From a virus, in the IMG/VR virus record IMGVR_UViG_3300025759_000585, positions 1 through 26,660 of that record: DNA of 26,660 nucleotides; one strand, given 5' to 3'. Of this stretch, positions 13,587 to 20,389 are shown piece after piece. The translations under genes were made by a program, and so were the position numbers. The notes under the pieces were generated by a model. The model was not told the DNA's origin, did not search any database, and saw only the letters and a list, made by a program, of their open reading frames with translations. How positions within the stretch are numbered: position 1 is the first letter of the stretch; every line of letters begins with the position of its first letter.

Positions 13587-15959
13587 TTAAGAGAACATAT
13601 AAGTGCAGTCGTTTAGTGCCGACACATCTAGTGTGCCAAGTTCAAAGCTGTCTGTCACTTCGGTGTTCCCTGATTGATTCAATAACTCACTCTTGAACTT
13701 TCCTGTGAGGTCTTGATTAAATATGTTTTGGTAAATCTCTCTTAAATCTTTGTGCATCTTCGGTGCGTGTGGACTCTGCGTAGCAAAGCAATCATGTATA
13801 GTTGTTACATCGTAATCAGATTTGCAAGCTAAAAAATGTACCACACTTGCATCAATACTGTGTATGTAGTTGGCAACCACTGCTTTAGCTTGTCTTTTTG
13901 GATCAACTATATCTTTGTTCTTTCGATAGTTCAGTGTAGTCTTTTCCATTCCTAACACAGATACCAATCCAATTTGTACGGACTCGTAAATGTGTTGTTG
14001 AATCTCAATACCAAATGGTGTCTCCCACTTCAAGGTATCCTGACAGGTAAGAACTTGTGCTTTGATCCACTTCATAAAGTTGATGTGGTTCTCTAGTACA
14101 ATATTAGTTTGCTTGTTAACAATGGTGGACAGGTAAAGTAAAGCCTCTAAGTATTCACTCTTACTGAACGGATTACTCCTGCCATTCTTTATCTCCTTTA
14201 GGAATACATTCTCCAACTCAAAGGTACTAGTGTATCCATTCATACCAAAAGGTTTAGTCATTACTATTCTCTTGGTATACTTTCTATTTATCCCCCACTT
14301 TAACCAGTCTCCTGCCAAGCTATTCTTACTCTTTTGTTTGTGCAGGGTCTCGTTCACTCGGTCTGCGATGTGCTGATATACATCCTGTGGTGGTAGGTCA
14401 GGTATTAGGTTAGTCAGCTTGCCTATCTTCTCATCTCGTAACAATAAAGATAGTATCTGTACACCATTACAACTAGCATCCATTCGACAAGGTAAGTGAG
14501 TAACAAATCCATACCCCTCCTTCTTATACCCTGCATATTCAAAACAAAAAGCCAGGAAAGCCCAAGGTTCAGATGCATCTTGCCATAGCTTATAGGTTCT
14601 AGGGTCTTCAGCTATCCTAATAATCTCTTTTGTGTTCTGTTCTATCCAAGCTATGCGTTCTTTAAACTCACCCTTTCTCCCCCATACATTCGCTCCGTGT
14701 ATCTTTAACCACTTAGCATCTTCCTCACACTTGATTGGTACACCTCGGTAAAACTCCAAGCAACTCCGTCCTAAGTCACAGCTCTGTGGATCAACAAAGG
14801 ATGGTACACTATACACTCTACCTCGGTAGTCCACCTGTACTGGAAAGTAAAACTTCTCAAGCTGTGCGTACATCTTTGCAACATACATAACTCGTAGTGA
14901 TCTCATCCTTCTACCACTGGTCTCTAAGTTCCAGTCGTGTACATACTTTGCTTCTCTTTTCCAAGCGATGAATGCTTCAGGGTCTGTTTGTTTGAGGTTC
15001 TCAATGGGTTCAAGGACAGGTAACAGGTCTCTCTTTTCCATAGTACCTATTGATACATCCCCTTCCCATGCCCATTGCATTATCTCGTACACCTTCTTGT
15101 TTATTCTATAAGGTACTTCTTGCAGTCGGTTAAGTGGTTCATATAACTTACTCAAGTCTCTGTTCCGTAAGTCAAAAGCATTCTTCATAATAGGAAGGAC
15201 AGGTAACTCATCGCTCAAGTATCCACCTCCGTAATTACTCTCCCACTTGACAGGTTCTTCAGTACAAGCTAACCAAAAAGGACGCAGTGCTTCACTGTTC
15301 TCATCAAATTGTTTAACCCATTCTTGTAGCTTAGGATTAGGTGCAATCTTTTTTATTGTTGATCCCTTCCTAGTCAGTGTACTCTTCAATGTGAATAAGT
15401 TTGTTTGCATACGGATGATCTCCAGTAACCAAGCACCAATCTTTCCTTTGTTTGTCTGTGTCCACAGCGTGAAGCGTTCGTACCTACCCTTCGAGTGTAA
15501 GTTCTTTTCTCTGTCCCAGAACTTGGACATATACTGCTGTCTACTACGGACATTTTTCCTGTCCCTTTGTAATAGCTTCCAAGTATTCTTGTCTACATAT
15601 TCTTTAAAGTAACGGACGCGTACTTCATCCTCTATCGCTTTAGCTAATTCAAATGCAACATATGCGAAGGTCATGTCGTTACCATCCAGTAAATCAAATG
15701 ATCTTTTAATTGCTAACAGAGCTACTTCGTCAGGTTCTAATTCCCAAACTAAAGGTAACCAAACAGGACAAGGTGCGTGGACTTGCGAGCAATCATCAAA
15801 GAACTTAGCTATCACACGAACAACATCTCCGTGCATCTGATCGGCTAGTCTTTTATAAGCAGGTGTCTCAGATGATAACTGGTTCTGTGTGCGTAGTTTC
15901 TTAGCGTTCCTATACCTAGCCTTGCCAAGCTCAACCATTGAAGCAGTTAAGTGTTCCAT
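13587..15959 (-). CDS. single-subunit DNA-directed RNA polymerase (T7 gp1-like)
   Basis: 790 residues (T7 883). Motif A is MDASCNGVQ with catalytic Asp494 (T7 Asp537). The O-helix motif B is KRIVMTKPFGMNGYTS with Lys563 (T7 Lys631). Motif C is IHDCFAT with Asp723 (T7 Asp812). The position equal to T7 Tyr639, which helps select ribonucleotides, is Phe571 here. The C-terminus ends TYMFS, aromatic like the functional T7 foot. It transcribes middle and late phage genes from phage promoters. It overlaps the preceding 74-aa gene by 13 bases and has AGAAG before the ATG. About 90 residues are missing relative to T7, mostly N-terminal. Confidence 0.97.
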   Translation of the reverse strand: MEHLTASMVELGKARYRNAKKLRTQNQLSSETPAYKRLADQMHGDVVRVIAKFFDDCSQVHAPCPVWLPLVWELEPDEVALLAIKRSFDLLDGNDMTFAYVAFELAKAIEDEVRVRYFKEYVDKNTWKLLQRDRKNVRSRQQYMSKFWDREKNLHSKGRYERFTLWTQTNKGKIGAWLLEIIRMQTNLFTLKSTLTRKGSTIKKIAPNPKLQEWVKQFDENSEALRPFWLACTEEPVKWESNYGGGYLSDELPVLPIMKNAFDLRNRDLSKLYEPLNRLQEVPYRINKKVYEIMQWAWEGDVSIGTMEKRDLLPVLEPIENLKQTDPEAFIAWKREAKYVHDWNLETSGRRMRSLRVMYVAKMYAQLEKFYFPVQVDYRGRVYSVPSFVDPQSCDLGRSCLEFYRGVPIKCEEDAKWLKIHGANVWGRKGEFKERIAWIEQNTKEIIRIAEDPRTYKLWQDASEPWAFLAFCFEYAGYKKEGYGFVTHLPCRMDASCNGVQILSLLLRDEKIGKLTNLIPDLPPQDVYQHIADRVNETLHKQKSKNSLAGDWLKWGINRKYTKRIVMTKPFGMNGYTSTFELENVFLKEIKNGRSNPFSKSEYLEALLYLSTIVNKQTNIVLENHINFMKWIKAQVLTCQDTLKWETPFGIEIQQHIYESVQIGLVSVLGMEKTTLNYRKNKDIVDPKRQAKAVVANYIHSIDASVVHFLACKSDYDVTTIHDCFATQSPHAPKMHKDLREIYQNIFNQDLTGKFKSELLNQSGNTEVTDSFELGTLDVSALNDCTYMFS

Positions 15960-16171
15960 ATCTTCTTGTGTTTATTCTTCTTGTTCCTGTAATCGAAGTC
16001 AGGTTTAGGTTTCTTCCGTGGTTTATTAGTACGGATCAACTTGCCATTCTTATCGTAGCCTAGTTCATTGTTCTGCCAGAATAACTCAAACTTTTCAGCT
16101 ACCTCAAAAGAGAATTGTCTAGAGTCAGCTAGGTAATAACTTTCAAAGTCCTCGTAGTTATGTGTTGTCAT
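15947..16171 (-). CDS. 74-aa hypothetical protein, basic C-terminus
   Basis: Not recognised. Residues 1-35 are acidic and aromatic (YEDFESYYLADSRQFSFEVA), then ELGYDKNGKLIRTNK and a Lys/Arg-rich tail (RKKPKPDFDYRNKKNKHKK). The two-part charge layout suggests a nucleic-acid or protein-binding adaptor. The ELGYDKNG segment loosely resembles ELGYGYDRDG in the 17314-17511 product. It overlaps the RNA polymerase start by 13 bases and the preceding 48-aa gene by 14, so it is translated in step with the polymerase. GAAGAAG lies about 7 bases before the ATG. Confidence 0.7.
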   Translation of the reverse strand: MTTHNYEDFESYYLADSRQFSFEVAEKFELFWQNNELGYDKNGKLIRTNKPRKKPKPDFDYRNKKNKHKKIWNT

Positions 16172-16304
16172 TATTATCTTCTTCCATTTCGTCTAGTATA
16201 TCCTGTTCCTTTTTAGCTTTTGCTAAGGTCATGCAGTCAAGTTCTTCCTCTTCATTATCGTCATCATCATTGTCAGGTATGTTATGCCAGTATTTATTTT
16301 CCAT
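16158..16304 (-). CDS. 48-aa highly acidic hypothetical protein
   Basis: Starts MENKYWHNIPDNDDDDNEEE, has a short amphipathic middle (LDCMTLAKAKKEQDILDEME) and ends with acidic and Asn residues. Nearly half of its residues are Asp, Glu or Asn. Small acidic early phage proteins can mimic DNA or bind host enzymes; that is only an analogy. It overlaps the next gene by 14 bases and lies 12 bases after the HNH gene. No Shine-Dalgarno site is seen. Confidence 0.6.
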   Translation of the reverse strand: MENKYWHNIPDNDDDDNEEEELDCMTLAKAKKEQDILDEMEEDNNDNT

Positions 16305-16316
16305 TTTCTTTAAGTT

Positions 16317-17168
16317 TTATTTGTTGGTTATTGTTCTGTAGTTATTAATTAGAAGTGTAAACAAAATACTGCAATGTAATTTATCTCCTTTTGAGCAGTT
16401 ATCTTTTTCCCATAACGGCTGAAGATTTTGCCAGTTAAAACATACCTTTTGGTGATTTAATTTACTTAGGTCAAAGAATGCACAAGGAATGATGTGATCG
16501 ATATGCCAACCACCTCTTCCCATGTTATCCCAAGTCATTCCATCTTGAAACTTAGATTCTAAATGTTCTTTTAAGTTATCTATGTTACAACCTAATAGTT
16601 TACTTGTGCTTGTTTCTTTTCTTATTTGACCTTGAACTAAAGCCATCCTAACTCGTCCTGACAGATTCTTTCTTAATTTGAATGAAATGTTTTGTTCATA
16701 TCTCTTTATTCTTTTTTTACGGAGTTCTATAGCTTTATCTGTTTTGGTATAAGACTGCATATAAATTCTATTTTTTGCGTTCTTAATTGATTTGTTTTTG
16801 CGACTCCATTCTTTTGTTTTCTCATCACATCTCTCTTTGTTTTTAACCTTATATTCTCTCTGTTGTTTAAGAATACGCTCTTTATGTTTCTCTCTGTATT
16901 CTTTCATATATGATGATCTATTTTGTGTGTTTTTAACTCTCCATTCCTTAGCTTTGTTTTTTGTTTTTAATAATTTTTTATCAAACAATTCTTTTATCAT
17001 CCATATCTGTCTGATGCCATCACATCTCAGTGACCAAAAAAACAATTCTTTTATAAAAGGGTGCTGATCTCCTCTATCAAAGTTACCTGAAGCAAAGATG
17101 TTATTCTGTATAAACTTCCCTTTATTCTTACCTTGTTGGTATATGTATTTTTTAGGTATGTTTTTCAT
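16317..17168 (-). CDS. free-standing HNH homing-type endonuclease
   Basis: 283 residues. The HNH site is WHIDHIIPC (His222, Asp224, His225), then FNWQNLQPLW (Asn245, Asn248) and DNCSKGDKL (Asn257, Lys260). Before it, residues about 70-130 hold repeats of a Lys-rich unit (KEWRVKN, KEYREKHKER, REYKVKNKER, KEWSRKNK), a DNA-binding array typical of phage HNH proteins. The GCNIDNLKEHLESKFQDGMTWDNMG stretch is common just before HNH sites in this group. It cuts DNA, probably to spread itself. It is joined by ATGA to the 50-aa gene upstream and sits near RNA polymerase, a common homing location. Its AT and Lys content exceeds that of its neighbours, suggesting later acquisition. Confidence 0.88.
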   Translation of the reverse strand: MKNIPKKYIYQQGKNKGKFIQNNIFASGNFDRGDQHPFIKELFFWSLRCDGIRQIWMIKELFDKKLLKTKNKAKEWRVKNTQNRSSYMKEYREKHKERILKQQREYKVKNKERCDEKTKEWSRKNKSIKNAKNRIYMQSYTKTDKAIELRKKRIKRYEQNISFKLRKNLSGRVRMALVQGQIRKETSTSKLLGCNIDNLKEHLESKFQDGMTWDNMGRGGWHIDHIIPCAFFDLSKLNHQKVCFNWQNLQPLWEKDNCSKGDKLHCSILFTLLINNYRTITNK

Positions 17169-17317
17169 CGGTGGTTGTTGTTATTATTATTATACTCATC
17201 CAACAGGTGCTGAAGGGACAGGTAAAGTGGAAAGTATTTATGGTTGTGGTATTCGTTGTTCTTTAACTTATCTTTAAAAAAGGTATCATATATGTACCTC
17301 ATAGTTTCTTCTATCAT
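17165..17317 (-). CDS. 50-aa hypothetical protein with Asn-rich tail
   Basis: Starts MIEETMRYIYDTFFKDKLKN and ends in six Asn residues then His-Arg. Both ends are ATGA overlaps: its ATG overlaps the TGA of 17314-17511, and its TGA overlaps the HNH start. This double coupling is the main support. The Asn run is encoded by AAT/AAC repeats that also serve as the AC-rich leader of the HNH gene, so the tail may be a by-product of a regulatory sequence. Not recognised. Confidence 0.6.
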   Translation of the reverse strand: MIEETMRYIYDTFFKDKLKNNEYHNHKYFPLYLSLQHLLDEYNNNNNNHR

Positions 17318-17511
17318 AGTGGTCTGTCCCATTGTTTTTCAATACTTCCATCTCGATCATAGCCATAGCCTAATTCTTCCATGATCCATGCCATGCCAGT
17401 CTTAACATCATCTTCACTATATTCTTTATCGGTAGCTTGTTCATTCCATTCATGTATAGCTTCCCATACTACCTCTAAGGATTCTTTAATACTAAAGTTT
17501 GTTGGTTTCAT
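17314..17511 (-). CDS. 65-aa acidic hypothetical protein
   Basis: From the ATG at 17511: MKPTNFSIKESLEVVWEAIH, then EYSEDDVKTGMAWIMEELGYGYDRDGSIEKQWDRPL. Mostly helical and acidic; not recognised. I chose 17511 because it is preceded by the CAACCAATAAATAAT leader found at many starts here. The frame is open to an ATG at 17571 (20 more residues), which overlaps the TGA of a 23-codon membrane ORF, so a coupled longer form is possible. The stop overlaps the next start by ATGA. Confidence 0.65.
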   Translation of the reverse strand: MKPTNFSIKESLEVVWEAIHEWNEQATDKEYSEDDVKTGMAWIMEELGYGYDRDGSIEKQWDRPL

Positions 17512-17570
17512 ATTATTTATTGGTTGTTTTATGGTTTGTCTAATTACTCCCTCTATCGTGCTGTAATTCA

Positions 17571-17642
17571 TCAGTCTTTATATAAGAATCCAAGGCTAAT
17601 CAAGAAGATAATTATATATAGTAATAACATTTCTAAGCTCAT
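17571..17642 (-). CDS. 23-aa membrane microprotein (tentative)
   Basis: The ORF encodes MSLEMLLLYIIIFLISLGF plus LYKD: one hydrophobic helix with a short charged end. It begins 10 bases after the stop of the lipoprotein gene, with an AACCACTAATATTATTAAT leader like other early starts, and its TGA overlaps a downstream ATG. Microproteins of this shape are known in phages, but at this length chance cannot be excluded. Confidence 0.4.
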   Translation of the reverse strand: MSLEMLLLYIIIFLISLGFLYKD

Positions 17643-17652
17643 ATTAATAATA

Positions 17653-17775
17653 TTAGTGGTTAAATTTACAGATCGGACAGAGTCCATGACCCTTGTCACT
17701 ACATTTGTCGGTTAGTCGAGGTGATTTGCAACTCGATAAGACGAGTAAGCATATAAGTATAAGTTTAGTTTTCAT
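17653..17775 (-). CDS. 40-aa early lipoprotein
   Basis: MKTKLILICLLVLSSCKSPR gives a Lys-containing N-end, a hydrophobic core and the lipobox LSSC with Cys16. The mature part has only 25 residues, including CSDKGHGLCPICKFNH with a CPIC pair. It should be lipidated and exported. An early phage lipoprotein could mask a receptor or block superinfection, as T5 Llp does; this is analogy. It starts inside the end of 17765-17950 (11-base overlap) with AGGA just upstream. The LSSCK style is also common in Bacteroidetes lipoproteins. Confidence 0.6.
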   Translation of the reverse strand: MKTKLILICLLVLSSCKSPRLTDKCSDKGHGLCPICKFNH

Positions 17776-17950
17776 CGTCCTGTTCCCAACCCTTATTGAC
17801 TTCCATATTGTCGCACCATGCACGACTGATTTCTTCATCATCCCATGCATCTTCTTCAGCTCTGTTAATAGCATCATCCATGCTGTCAGCGTTAACATAA
17901 AAGGTACGATAAGTTGTACTCTTTAATTCTATTTCGTATTGTTTACTCAT
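17765..17950 (-). CDS. 61-aa acidic hypothetical protein
   Basis: MSKQYEIELKSTTYRTFYVN, then ADSMDDAINRAEEDAWDDEEISRAWCDN. A short beta-hairpin-like start followed by an acidic helix; this layout is frequent among small phage proteins ('YEV-V---T-Y----V-A-S-DEA---A') but has no known role to me. The leader is TATAACCAATAAACCAA, in which TAA is the stop of the upstream gene. It overlaps the lipoprotein gene by 11 bases. Confidence 0.75.
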   Translation of the reverse strand: MSKQYEIELKSTTYRTFYVNADSMDDAINRAEEDAWDDEEISRAWCDNMEVNKGWEQDDEN

Positions 17951-17962
17951 TTGGTTTATTGG

Positions 17963-18160
17963 TTATAGTGTTTTAACATATGCTTCCATTGATTCATACA
18001 TTGACTGGTCGATTACATAATGTTCTGACTCTTTAAATTTTTTCATGTGGTATTTTATTACTTTCCATGATTCATCGCATTCAATGAATCTAAGTTGATC
18101 TGTATAAGAGTCTAATAAATGGCTCATTAAGTAATGGTGATATGCTTGTTGGTTTGTCAT
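17963..18160 (-). CDS. 65-aa hypothetical protein
   Basis: MTNQQAYHHYLMSHLLDSYT, then mixed-charge helices ending YESMEAYVKTL. Soluble, helical, no motif recognised. It starts one base after the upstream gene ends, with an AAATAGAAAGAAATAAT leader rather than the AACCAAT type. Its own stop codon forms the start of the next gene's leader. Confidence 0.65.
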   Translation of the reverse strand: MTNQQAYHHYLMSHLLDSYTDQLRFIECDESWKVIKYHMKKFKESEHYVIDQSMYESMEAYVKTL

Positions 18161-18161
18161 A

Positions 18162-18314
18162 TTATTTCTTTCTATTTAATTTCTTTAGTTCTTTAAGAAC
18201 ACTTTTATATTGCTCAATCTTTTCCTCATGACTACTAGCTCGCCCAGTAAACAGGTGAGGTAAATCTTTAAAGTTGAATACCCATTGAGGTACGAATTCT
18301 ATATCTATTTTCAT
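18162..18314 (-). CDS. 50-aa hypothetical protein, paralogue of 18491-18694
   Basis: MKIDIEFVPQWVFNFKDLPH, then LFTGRASSHEEKIEQYKSVLKELKKLNRKK. The second half matches the 18491-18694 product nearly residue for residue: (K)(D/N)LP(H/D)LF(T/N)G-A-SHEEKIEQYK---KELKKLN. The DNA is also alike in this part, so a tandem copy was made and one copy has lost the N-terminal half. A start at 18314 gives the AACCAACTAATAT leader. Function unknown; the C-terminus is an amphipathic helix. Confidence 0.65.
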   Translation of the reverse strand: MKIDIEFVPQWVFNFKDLPHLFTGRASSHEEKIEQYKSVLKELKKLNRKK

Positions 18315-18317
18315 ATA

Positions 18318-18494
18318 TTAGTTGGTTTCCTGTTCGTCTTGTTCAAATATAGTTTTATGTATAGACTTCAATTCCTCTTCATTCATATATTCATAGCCTT
18401 TTATGCCATACCTAAACAGGTCATAAAATTCTCCCATGTCGAAGTTTTCAGCGTCATATTCAGATAGTTTGTGTATTATTTCCTCTTTATTCAT
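18318..18494 (-). CDS. 58-aa acidic hypothetical protein
   Basis: MNKEEIIHKLSEYDAENFDM, then GEFYDLFRYGIKGYEYMNEEELKSIHKTIF and an acidic tail. Helical and soluble, not recognised. It lies between the two copies of the duplicated gene. Its ATG overlaps the TGA of the upstream copy, and the AAACCAATAAAACAAC leader is read as the last codons of that copy. Its ACC AAC TAA end forms the next leader. Confidence 0.62.
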   Translation of the reverse strand: MNKEEIIHKLSEYDAENFDMGEFYDLFRYGIKGYEYMNEEELKSIHKTIFEQDEQETN

Positions 18495-18694
18495 GTTGTT
18501 TTATTGGTTTGGTTTAATTTCTTTAGTTCTTTAATCGCTTCCTTGTATTGCTCAATCTTTTCCTCATGGCTATAAGCAACGCCATTAAATAAATCAGGCA
18601 GGTTTTTCATATTCCATTTTATATAGACTTTATTATAGTGGTGAACTATTCGGTAAAAGAAGTCTATTCCGTCTATGTATTCGGTAACGCTCAT
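18491..18694 (-). CDS. 67-aa hypothetical protein, paralogue of 18162-18314
   Basis: From ATG 18694: MSVTEYIDGIDFFYRIVHHY, then WNMKNLPDLFNGVAYSHEEKIEQYKEAIKELKKLN and QTNKTT. The frame runs upstream to a TTG at 18742, but ATG 18694 follows the previous stop by one base (TAAGATG) and is preferred. The C-terminal 38 residues match the 50-aa paralogue. The last residues, QTNKTT, are encoded by the leader motif of the next gene and are absent from the paralogue, suggesting the coding end was extended to include it. Confidence 0.65.
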   Translation of the reverse strand: MSVTEYIDGIDFFYRIVHHYNKVYIKWNMKNLPDLFNGVAYSHEEKIEQYKEAIKELKKLNQTNKTT

Positions 18695-18695
18695 C

Positions 18696-18839
18696 TTATT
18701 GGGAGCAAATCCAAAGGAGTAAACCCCATGAACTAAGTACAATTACTGGACTGATAAGCCAGACTACAAGTTGTTCCTTTTTGCTTGGTTTTAGTGAGTC
18801 CCAGGTTTCCTTGGGACATGAATGGTCGATATTTTTCAT
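18696..18839 (-). CDS. 47-aa membrane protein
   Basis: MKNIDHSCPKETWDSLKPSK, KEQ, then a long hydrophobic segment (LVVWLISPVIVLSSWGLLLWICSQ, split here as one span of about 24 residues) reaching the C-terminus. It is preceded by AACACCAAACCAAT right at the ATG, the early leader type, and its TAA is one base from the next ATG. An early inner-membrane protein could alter host envelope or exclusion; this is only inferred from topology. Confidence 0.6.
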   Translation of the reverse strand: MKNIDHSCPKETWDSLKPSKKEQLVVWLISPVIVLSSWGLLLWICSQ

Positions 18840-18860
18840 ATTGGTTTGGTGTTTTATCGG

Positions 18861-19052
18861 TTATTTTATAAGGTTTCTGTATCCGTTCAATACATGGGAT
18901 TTGTGTAAAAGCTTGTGATCTAATTCTACTAATTCTTTATCGGTTAGAAATCCGTACTTATACAATCTCTCAAAACTCTTTTCTAACTCACTTAATGAGT
19001 TAAAGTCTTTTACTTTATTTATTCTTTCAATAGCTGAATCAAAGTTTTTCAT
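18861..19052 (-). CDS. 63-aa hypothetical helical protein
   Basis: MKNFDSAIERINKVKDFNSL, then SELEKSFERLYKYGFLTDKELVELDHKLLHK. Amphipathic helices, soluble, no family recognised. The ATG overlaps the TGA of the upstream gene (ATGA). Its stop, TAA, begins the leader TAACCGATAAAACACC of the membrane protein that follows. Confidence 0.65.
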   Translation of the reverse strand: MKNFDSAIERINKVKDFNSLSELEKSFERLYKYGFLTDKELVELDHKLLHKSHVLNGYRNLIK

Positions 19053-19246
19053 ATTGTATGTATCGATAAATGGTTATCCTTAATCGCTCTTTCTCTTTTC
19101 CTTAATTCGGTAATGATTTCTTTTATTTTATCATTTCCTAGAAGCTTTGTAGAATCAGATAAAACACTATTTTCCTCAAGTAATATCTTTTGATAATTAT
19201 CTAGTAAAACATGTAATTTCTTTGTACTTAAATCTTTTATTTCCAT
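19049..19246 (-). CDS. 65-aa hypothetical coiled-coil protein
   Basis: MEIKDLSTKKLHVLLDNYQK, then NSVLSDSTKLLGNDKIKEIITELRKRERAIKDNH. Heptad-like Leu/Ile spacing suggests a short coiled coil. It starts at the last base of the 114-aa gene, with AAAGGTGA a few bases upstream, one of only two early genes here with a Shine-Dalgarno-like site. Coupled at both ends; function unknown. Confidence 0.65.
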   Translation of the reverse strand: MEIKDLSTKKLHVLLDNYQKILLEENSVLSDSTKLLGNDKIKEIITELRKRERAIKDNHLSIHTI

Positions 19247-19590
19247 TACTTCACCTTTCTATTAAGTCGAAGTATTAAAGAACAAGCTTGCGATAATGCA
19301 CGTGCTTGAACATCCAACCAACTCTCATTTTTGCTTGGTTGCCATTCACCACCTTTTCGGGCTTTTAACTCACTAGGTGTTGATAAATGTTCGGCAATGT
19401 CGGCATCATATATAAAGGCACAGCCACCATATGAATACTGTGACCAGTCGCTTGCACCGTTTAACAAGTTATCTTTAGTAATATCTCGACCTTCAAGGTT
19501 ATCTAATAAGTCAAAGGCAAATGCTTTGACACCTTTAGACCAAGCTGATCGTGTTTTATGGTTGTTTAGTAATTCTTTTAATTGGTTCAT
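19246..19590 (-). CDS. 114-aa conserved hypothetical protein
   Basis: MNQLKELLNNHKTRSAWSKG, then KAFAFDLLDNLEG, SDWSQYSYGGCAFIYDADIAEHLSTPSEL and SWLDVQARALSQACSLIL. I recall the 'RSAW-KGV---A---L' and 'YGGC--IYD-DIAE-L--P-EL ... W--VQARAL-QA' pattern from hypothetical proteins of plasmids, integrative elements and gut phages, with no known function. It is the clearest evolutionary link between this early region and non-T7 mobile DNA. The leader AACCATCAAATCAAATAAAT starts within the upstream stop codon. Confidence 0.78.
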   Translation of the reverse strand: MNQLKELLNNHKTRSAWSKGVKAFAFDLLDNLEGRDITKDNLLNGASDWSQYSYGGCAFIYDADIAEHLSTPSELKARKGGEWQPSKNESWLDVQARALSQACSLILRLNRKVK

Positions 19591-19623
19591 AATGTTTTAT
19601 TTTCTATTTATTTGATTTGATGG

Positions 19624-20001
19624 TTAAGAAAGTAATTCGTTTGAATGATCGCAATAAACTTCGTCATCATATTCTGCTACAGATGACAAGCCAGTTATTT
19701 TCCAGCCGTCATTTATATCATGCATAATTGAATAATAAATTTCTTGTAAGTTATCTAAGACAGATGAAAAGGATAAACACGCACCGTCATCTGTAATAAA
19801 AAATAATCGATACATTCCTACAGAGGTATATTCACCTGCTCGCAAGCATGATTTTAATTTATTGATTGAGTCAATTTGTCTGTAATGTCTTGCGACATCT
19901 TTTCTAACTAGTTGCAAGTTATCGTTTCGATAGCAATCACCTTCAAAGGTATAAAATTTCTGTGATTTGTCAGATGGTCTAAATGATTTTAATAATTTCA
20001 T
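19624..20001 (-). CDS. 125-aa hypothetical protein
   Basis: MKLLKSFRPSDKSQKFYTFE, then mixed segments including YRLFFITDDGACLSFSSVLDNLQEIYYSIM and an acidic C-terminus with EYDDEVYCDH. Alpha/beta-looking, soluble, no motif I recognise. Its leader AACCATCAAATCAATAGAAA is nearly the same as that of the 114-aa gene, and begins in the stop codon of the gene upstream. Probably an early host-interaction protein by position only. Confidence 0.68.
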   Translation of the reverse strand: MKLLKSFRPSDKSQKFYTFEGDCYRNDNLQLVRKDVARHYRQIDSINKLKSCLRAGEYTSVGMYRLFFITDDGACLSFSSVLDNLQEIYYSIMHDINDGWKITGLSSVAEYDDEVYCDHSNELLS

Positions 20002-20031
20002 AATTTTCTATGTTTTCTATTGATTTGATGG

Positions 20032-20220
20032 TTAAAGTAAATTGGTTTTATTGAATCTTTGCATCGTGGCAAGGATAAATTTCTTAGGTTGTCTTTGCCA
20101 ATTTGTTACAGCATTCCCATCAATCAATTGTCTTTGATAAAAGTGATGGCAAGTTGATTGTTTGAATTGTACAAGTTTAGAGTTATTAAATGGGCATTGA
20201 ATGGAGATGATATTTTTCAT
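20032..20220 (-). CDS. 62-aa hypothetical protein, first gene of the early cluster
   Basis: MKNIISIQCPFNNSKLVQFK, then CHHFYQRQLIDGNAVTNWQRQPKKFILATMQRFNKTNLL. Basic, Gln/Asn-rich, two Cys and paired His, no known family. It is the first ORF after the long non-coding control region, so it is probably made earliest. The leader is ACTAACCAACCAATCAAAAT, the early motif without any upstream gene, which shows that the motif is not just a stop-codon by-product. Confidence 0.6.
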   Translation of the reverse strand: MKNIISIQCPFNNSKLVQFKQSTCHHFYQRQLIDGNAVTNWQRQPKKFILATMQRFNKTNLL

Positions 20221-20389
20221 ATATTTTGATTGGTTGGTTAGTAGTTAAAATAAATATGATATCCTTAAACTATAAAATTGAATTTCTGTAAAGACTTATT
20301 TTTTAACTTTGTTGTAAGTTATTGATTTTACTTAATAGAAAAAAAATAAAAAAAGTTTTATAGAATTATTTATCAAATGAGATTAAAAG

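Noticed and set aside
18695-18742. Upstream extension of the 67-aa early gene to a TTG at 18742
   Set aside because: It would overlap the 47-aa membrane gene throughout and begin with a rare start; ATG 18694 is coupled to the upstream stop.
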